DNA of 64,000 bases, taken from Mariniblastus sp964414815. GTDB lineage: Bacteria; Planctomycetota; Planctomycetia; Pirellulales; Pirellulaceae. The notes beneath the pieces are model-generated. The model saw nothing but the letters and a program-made list of their open reading frames with translations, had not been told where the DNA came from and searched no databases. Positions 61,087-64,000 of the stretch are shown here, one piece after another (within the stretch, counting starts at the first letter, position 1; each line of letters opens with the position of its first letter). The DNA lies in the NCBI GenBank assembly GCA_964414815.1, contig CAYPXY010000020.1:1-64000 (forward strand), written 5' to 3'. A program made the position numbers and the translations under genes.

Positions 61087-61662
61087 CTATTTTCCGATTA
61101 GCTTGATTGTGGCCATCGGTGTATAGGTCGGCCCACTCTTCTCCAGAAAACTTGAAAACACGATCACTCGATCAACATGGCAGTTGCCGGCGTCGTGGGA
61201 TCGCAGACGGTGAATTTCTTCCGATAGTACGGGGTTCGTTCGTCCGTTTCGCTGAAGTCGCCCGAGTGTGAGATGAGGCGTGTAGCTTTGGCGATCACGT
61301 CGGGTGGCCCAGCGCTCAACCACGGGCGCGAGATCTCGATAGAGTGTGGTCAGGGCTTCACTCCCCTGCTCTACCCCGACCCAAAGCGTCTTCGGATAGT
61401 CGGTGTTCGGGAATCCGCCCACTCCTTGAAGCACGAGATCAAAGGCGGCATGGGTCTCGGCGACTTGTTTGATTTCTCGACAGAGTGTTGCCACCTCACG
61501 GGATGGAACGTCGCCCACAAAGTTCAGGGTCACATGAAAGTTTTCGGCTTCCACCCAATTGTAGCCTGTGCCGGCAGCCGCCAAACGTTGCACGACCCGC
61601 GCAAGATTGTTGCGAATTCGCTCAGCAACGGGAACGGCAATAAAGGTGCGGATGGTATCCAT
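61087..61662 (-). CDS. thpR: RNA 2',3'-cyclic phosphodiesterase
   Basis: 191-aa protein of the 2H phosphoesterase family (2'-5' RNA ligase / LigT). The two catalytic HxT/S motifs are HVTLNFVG and HLTLGRLQR. It starts RTFIAVPVAERIR, as is typical. It is cytoplasmic and opens 2',3'-cyclic phosphates in RNA. It starts 9 bp after the stop of a Phd-like antitoxin gene and ends the minus-strand cluster. Confidence 0.9.
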   Translation of the reverse strand: MDTIRTFIAVPVAERIRNNLARVVQRLAAAGTGYNWVEAENFHVTLNFVGDVPSREVATLCREIKQVAETHAAFDLVLQGVGGFPNTDYPKTLWVGVEQGSEALTTLYRDLAPVVERWATRRDRQSYTPHLTLGRLQRNGRTNPVLSEEIHRLRSHDAGNCHVDRVIVFSSFLEKSGPTYTPMATIKLIGK

Positions 61663-61671
61663 GCAATCAAA

Positions 61672-61944
61672 CTATTTTTTTGGCGGGAAGGGAGAGACTG
61701 TATCGTCAACGTCTTCAAGTTTGATCCCCTTACCATTCTTGATGCTGGACCGTGCCTGCTCGATGCGTTTGAGAAATCGAGGGTCGTTTTCAAGCTGGTA
61801 GTCAAACCAATCATCCTCCGACCCGAATCCAACGAGTACTCCCGCCGGTCGACCATGTCTTGTAATGACGATTTGCTCCTTTTCCGCCAAACGAAGGTAC
61901 TTCGATAAGTCATCTTTAAGCTCAGTCAGAGGCACTTTCTTCAT
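61672..61944 (-). CDS. Phd/YefM-type antitoxin-like protein
   Basis: 90-aa protein whose N-terminal 55 residues fit the Phd/YefM antitoxin fold: VPLTELKDDLSKYLRLAEKE and IVITRHGRPAGVLVGF. The C-terminal part is charged, as in toxin-binding tails. No RelE, Doc or PIN toxin gene lies beside it; the neighbours are a 54-aa ORF and thpR. The start at 61944 (GGTGA upstream) is preferred over 61965. It may be a solitary regulator. Confidence 0.75.
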   Translation of the reverse strand: MKKVPLTELKDDLSKYLRLAEKEQIVITRHGRPAGVLVGFGSEDDWFDYQLENDPRFLKRIEQARSSIKNGKGIKLEDVDDTVSPFPPKK

Positions 61945-62086
61945 TTTTTTCACCATGCTTTTCAAGCCATTCCACTGCTTTGGATTTTTGAACGATTGCC
62001 AGGATCTCGACGTTGTCGCCGTCTACTCTAGCCAGAAATTCATTTAGGGCAAGTTCAAGCTGCTCAGCCGACAACCGATTCGACAT
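61922..62086 (-). CDS. Small protein of unknown function in the thpR cluster
   Basis: 54-aa ORF. It starts MSNRLSAEQLELALNEFLAR (ATG at 62086 with GGAAAAC before it). It overlaps the PfkB gene end by 23 bp and the antitoxin gene start by 23 bp. It is acidic and helical, with no known domain. Since every junction in this cluster is tight, it is probably real, but it could be an overlapping spurious frame. Confidence 0.45.
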   Translation of the reverse strand: MSNRLSAEQLELALNEFLARVDGDNVEILAIVQKSKAVEWLEKHGEKNEESASD

Positions 62087-63062
62087 GTTTTCCGATTTCA
62101 AACCCATCATTCAACCGCGGGCCGATTTGTTCGACGACCCGTGAGGCGAGATAGTTGCCCCATTTGGCGGCGTTAATGGCCGACATGCCATGGGTCAATC
62201 CATACAGGGCACCGCCGGCAAATGCATCTCCCGCGCCGACCGTATCGAGGGCTTTGACCGGGAATCCGGCAACGGGTGTGATGGTTCCGTGCTCGATGAC
62301 AAAGCAGCCGTCGCCACTGCGGGTGATAAACGCAAGGTCGCTGATCTGGGCCATCCGTTGGCAACATTCTTCCAGATTGTCCGTCTCAAAGAATTCCGTC
62401 GCCTCTTTCGAATTGCAAAACACGATATCGCAGTATTCTTTGACCACTCGGTGAAAATCATCTGAAAATCGGTCAATCAGAAATGAATCGGAAAACGTAA
62501 ACGCGGCTTTGACACCCAGCTTTTTGGACTGTTCGAAGACGTCGAGACACGCCGCACGCGGTTCATCGGCGTCCCACAAGTAGCCTTCGATGTAACAGCA
62601 TTTCGCTTGACTCAGCAGATCGGGATCGATATCGGATCGGCTGAGTGTCGTCGAAATGCCGAGATGCGTACACATCGTTCGTTCCGCATCCGGTGTGGTT
62701 AACACCACGCAGGTTCCTGTCGGCAAACTGGCTTCCGGCGCCATCGAGACAGGAAACTGAATGCCCAGTTGTTCCAAATCCTCCTTGTAGAACTCGCCGT
62801 TGGTGTCACGTGCGACTTTGCCGACATAGATTCCGTTTCCGCCGGACTGGGCGATCCCCACCATCGTGTTGGCCGCAGACCCGCCAGAGGCGAGTTGAAG
62901 ATTGCGATGCTCGAGCTTCTTCAGCACGTTCGCTTGATGGGCGGAATCCATCAATGACATACTCCCCTTGGGGATCGACAACTCGTCAATCAGGTTCTCA
63001 TCCACTTGTGCAAGAATATCAACGATGGCATTGCCAACGCCGAATACATCGAATTTTTTCAT
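62064..63062 (-). CDS. PfkB family kinase, adenosine kinase-like
   Basis: 332-aa ribokinase-superfamily enzyme. The N-terminal substrate motif is GVGNAIVDILAQVDENL, and GGSAANTMVGIAQSGG follows. The C-terminal ATP/catalytic motif is DTVGAGDAFAGGALYGL with the catalytic Asp. This composition and length resemble bacterial adenosine kinase/sugar kinases of the PfkB family, so the substrate is uncertain. It overlaps the DUF167 gene by 4 bp (ATGA at 63059-63062) and is followed by the small ORF. Confidence 0.88.
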   Translation of the reverse strand: MKKFDVFGVGNAIVDILAQVDENLIDELSIPKGSMSLMDSAHQANVLKKLEHRNLQLASGGSAANTMVGIAQSGGNGIYVGKVARDTNGEFYKEDLEQLGIQFPVSMAPEASLPTGTCVVLTTPDAERTMCTHLGISTTLSRSDIDPDLLSQAKCCYIEGYLWDADEPRAACLDVFEQSKKLGVKAAFTFSDSFLIDRFSDDFHRVVKEYCDIVFCNSKEATEFFETDNLEECCQRMAQISDLAFITRSGDGCFVIEHGTITPVAGFPVKALDTVGAGDAFAGGALYGLTHGMSAINAAKWGNYLASRVVEQIGPRLNDGFEIGKHVESVVG

Positions 63063-63304
63063 TTCGTCTCTATTTCAAAAACTTTTAACTTTCCTTTGGA
63101 TCCCCGCACTAATGTAACGGAAGACTTGCTGATGCCAAAGAAGGCAGCGATCTGTTCGATGATTTTTTCGTTTGCCTTGCCATCGACCGGCGGTGCGGAG
63201 ACTTCAACCACCAGCACGCCTTCACGCGTTTGAGCCAGCGATTCATCCTGCCAGTAGGCTCGGTTGGTACGTTTGTTGGGCTTGGCGAGTACGCTGATTC
63301 TCAT
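63059..63304 (-). CDS. DUF167 (YggU family) protein
   Basis: 81-aa protein of the DUF167 family, with ISVLAKPNKRTNRAYW at the N-terminus and the signature VEVSAPPVDGKANEKIIEQI followed by FGISKSSVTLVRGSKGKLKV. Function is unknown; the family is conserved across bacteria and eukaryotes. It is the first gene of the minus-strand cluster DUF167-PfkB-small ORF-Phd-like-thpR and is translationally coupled to PfkB by a 4-bp overlap. Confidence 0.9.
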   Translation of the reverse strand: MRISVLAKPNKRTNRAYWQDESLAQTREGVLVVEVSAPPVDGKANEKIIEQIAAFFGISKSSVTLVRGSKGKLKVFEIETK

Positions 63305-63399
63305 GGGGGGCGTGCGGCTTTCCGGTTACGTTTTTTTTCGGGTTTTTGGAAGTAGGTGTTGAAAGCAGGCGAAAAGGGGGACAAGCAGCCTGAAGGGCT

Positions 63400-63590
63400 T
63401 GGGCAGGGTAGCCCAGGGCAAGTTCGCGAAGCGGACGCCGCCCTGGGAAAGTGATCCGTTCACCCCCAAGTACGCTGAAGGCGTGCGGCAGGTCGGGCCG
63501 CACGCCTTCAGCGTGCAATGGGTTCAACATCTCTAATCCCTGGGGCGGCACTCGCTGCGCGAGCTTGCCCCAGGCTGTCCTGCCATGCAC
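63400..63590. repeat. Nested inverted-repeat element
   Basis: The inner arms 63472-63489 and 63497-63514 are perfect 18-bp inverted repeats (ACGCTGAAGGCGTGCGGC). The outer arms, about 63400-63446 and 63541-63587, are a longer imperfect inverted repeat containing CCCAGGGCAAG and CTTGCCCCAGG. The final 696 bases of the window (63305-64000) show no gene and consist largely of this and two further repeats. Confidence 0.75.
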
Positions 63591-63690
63591 CTTCGGTGCG
63601 CTTCCCGATCAACCTAAGCCGCACGACCTCCATGGAGGGGTCAGGGGCTGGCAGAAATTTCGGTTGTCACGTTTGACAATCCTCCAATCT

Positions 63691-63740
63691 TAACCCGCAG
63701 CGTTAGCGAGGGACGACGATTTTTATCCCTCGCTTGCGCC
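63691..63740. repeat. Degenerate family A core
   Basis: TAACCCGCAGCGTTAGCGAG at 63691-63710 and TCCCTCGCTTGCGCC at 63726-63740 are a diverged left arm and a truncated right arm of the family A core. Confidence 0.7.
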
Positions 63741-63760
63741 TTTTGAAGTTGCACAAACAA

Positions 63761-63931
63761 GTAGGCCGGAACAAGCAAACGCCGAATAAAGCAAGCGATT
63801 CCGTTGGTCTTTGTGCGCTTTGTGCGTTTGTGCAGTTCCGGCAACAACCGGTGGCGATGCCGGAACTGCGGTCGCGGTGGCAAATTTGGCGATCTTGTGG
63901 CCCTTTTTCCCGCGACCTTGTTCCGGCCTAC
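63761..63931. repeat. 171-bp element with 15-bp perfect terminal inverted repeats
   Basis: GTAGGCCGGAACAAG (63761-63775) and CTTGTTCCGGCCTAC (63917-63931) are exact inverted repeats. Inside, CAGTTCCGGCA (63833-63843) and TGCCGGAACTG (63858-63868) form a second perfect stem. It carries no ORF, so it is MITE-like. Confidence 0.8.
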
Positions 63932-64000
63932 AAAATGGCTAAATTCTAACTGTTTTAGGGAACGCAGGGGCAAAAACGACGCAATCAGTCGCCGCCTTTA

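Overview
The window looks like a chromosomal segment of a planctomycete, most likely Pirellula/Rhodopirellula-like. The reasons are lineage-typical families: two PSCyt1/DUF1549/DUF1553 cytochrome proteins each paired with a twin-arginine DUF1501 protein, a DUF1592/1588/1585 cytochrome protein paired with DUF1552, a DUF1559 prepilin-like protein, a bifunctional rhamnulose-phosphate aldolase/dehydrogenase, and a PEP-CTERM-like M64 peptidase. I found no rRNA, tRNA, CRISPR array, phage or insertion-sequence transposase.

Layout. 0.3-4.1 kb (minus): L-rhamnose catabolism (rhaB and the bifunctional aldolase). 4.1-10.2 kb: a membrane serine hydrolase, alaS, a secreted protein and a BON-like protein. 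10.6-24.2 kb: accessory secreted or redox proteins (DUF1592 + DUF1552, a PIN toxin-antitoxin pair, a Gfo/Idh/MocA oxidoreductase, PSD1 + DUF1501, a large secreted protein, a di-haem cytochrome). 24.5-30.9 kb: housekeeping genes on the plus strand, rpmB-gatC-gatA-serC-serA, preceded by a Lys-rich probable DNA-binding protein. 31-45 kb: a methyltransferase, a tandem endonuclease/exonuclease/phosphatase protein, an MFS transporter, an AraC regulator divergent from an SDR enzyme, a BSP-type metallohydrolase, pseudopilin-like and secreted proteins, an NhaC antiporter and an M64 peptidase. 45-56 kb: a two-component pair, a lipoprotein, nnrD, argG, a secreted methyltransferase-hydrolase fusion, RhuM and recA. 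56-64 kb: a second PSD1 + DUF1501 pair, then a tightly packed minus-strand cluster (DUF167, PfkB kinase, small ORF, Phd-like antitoxin, thpR) and a repeat-rich end.

The most unusual aspect is the density of short, non-coding, palindromic repeats that behave like MITE or REPIN elements. At least five families are visible. Family A has a roughly 22-27 bp arm core and occurs with two different outer inverted repeats. The 108-bp form (A1) lies in frame twice inside the histidine kinase gene. The roughly 150-bp form (A2) lies in the same orientation just upstream of rpmB, gatA and serA. Family C is 194-403 bp with terminal repeats of up to 31 bp and brackets the tandem-phosphatase gene. Family D is 114-154 bp with AGGCGACCGGCAG ends and lies next to serA and recA. 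Family E is a 24-bp unit inside the coding sequences of rhaB and alaS. A 171-bp element with 15-bp perfect ends closes the window. None carries a transposase, so they would have to be moved in trans.

All calls rest on reading the sequence and on remembered family features. No database search was run.
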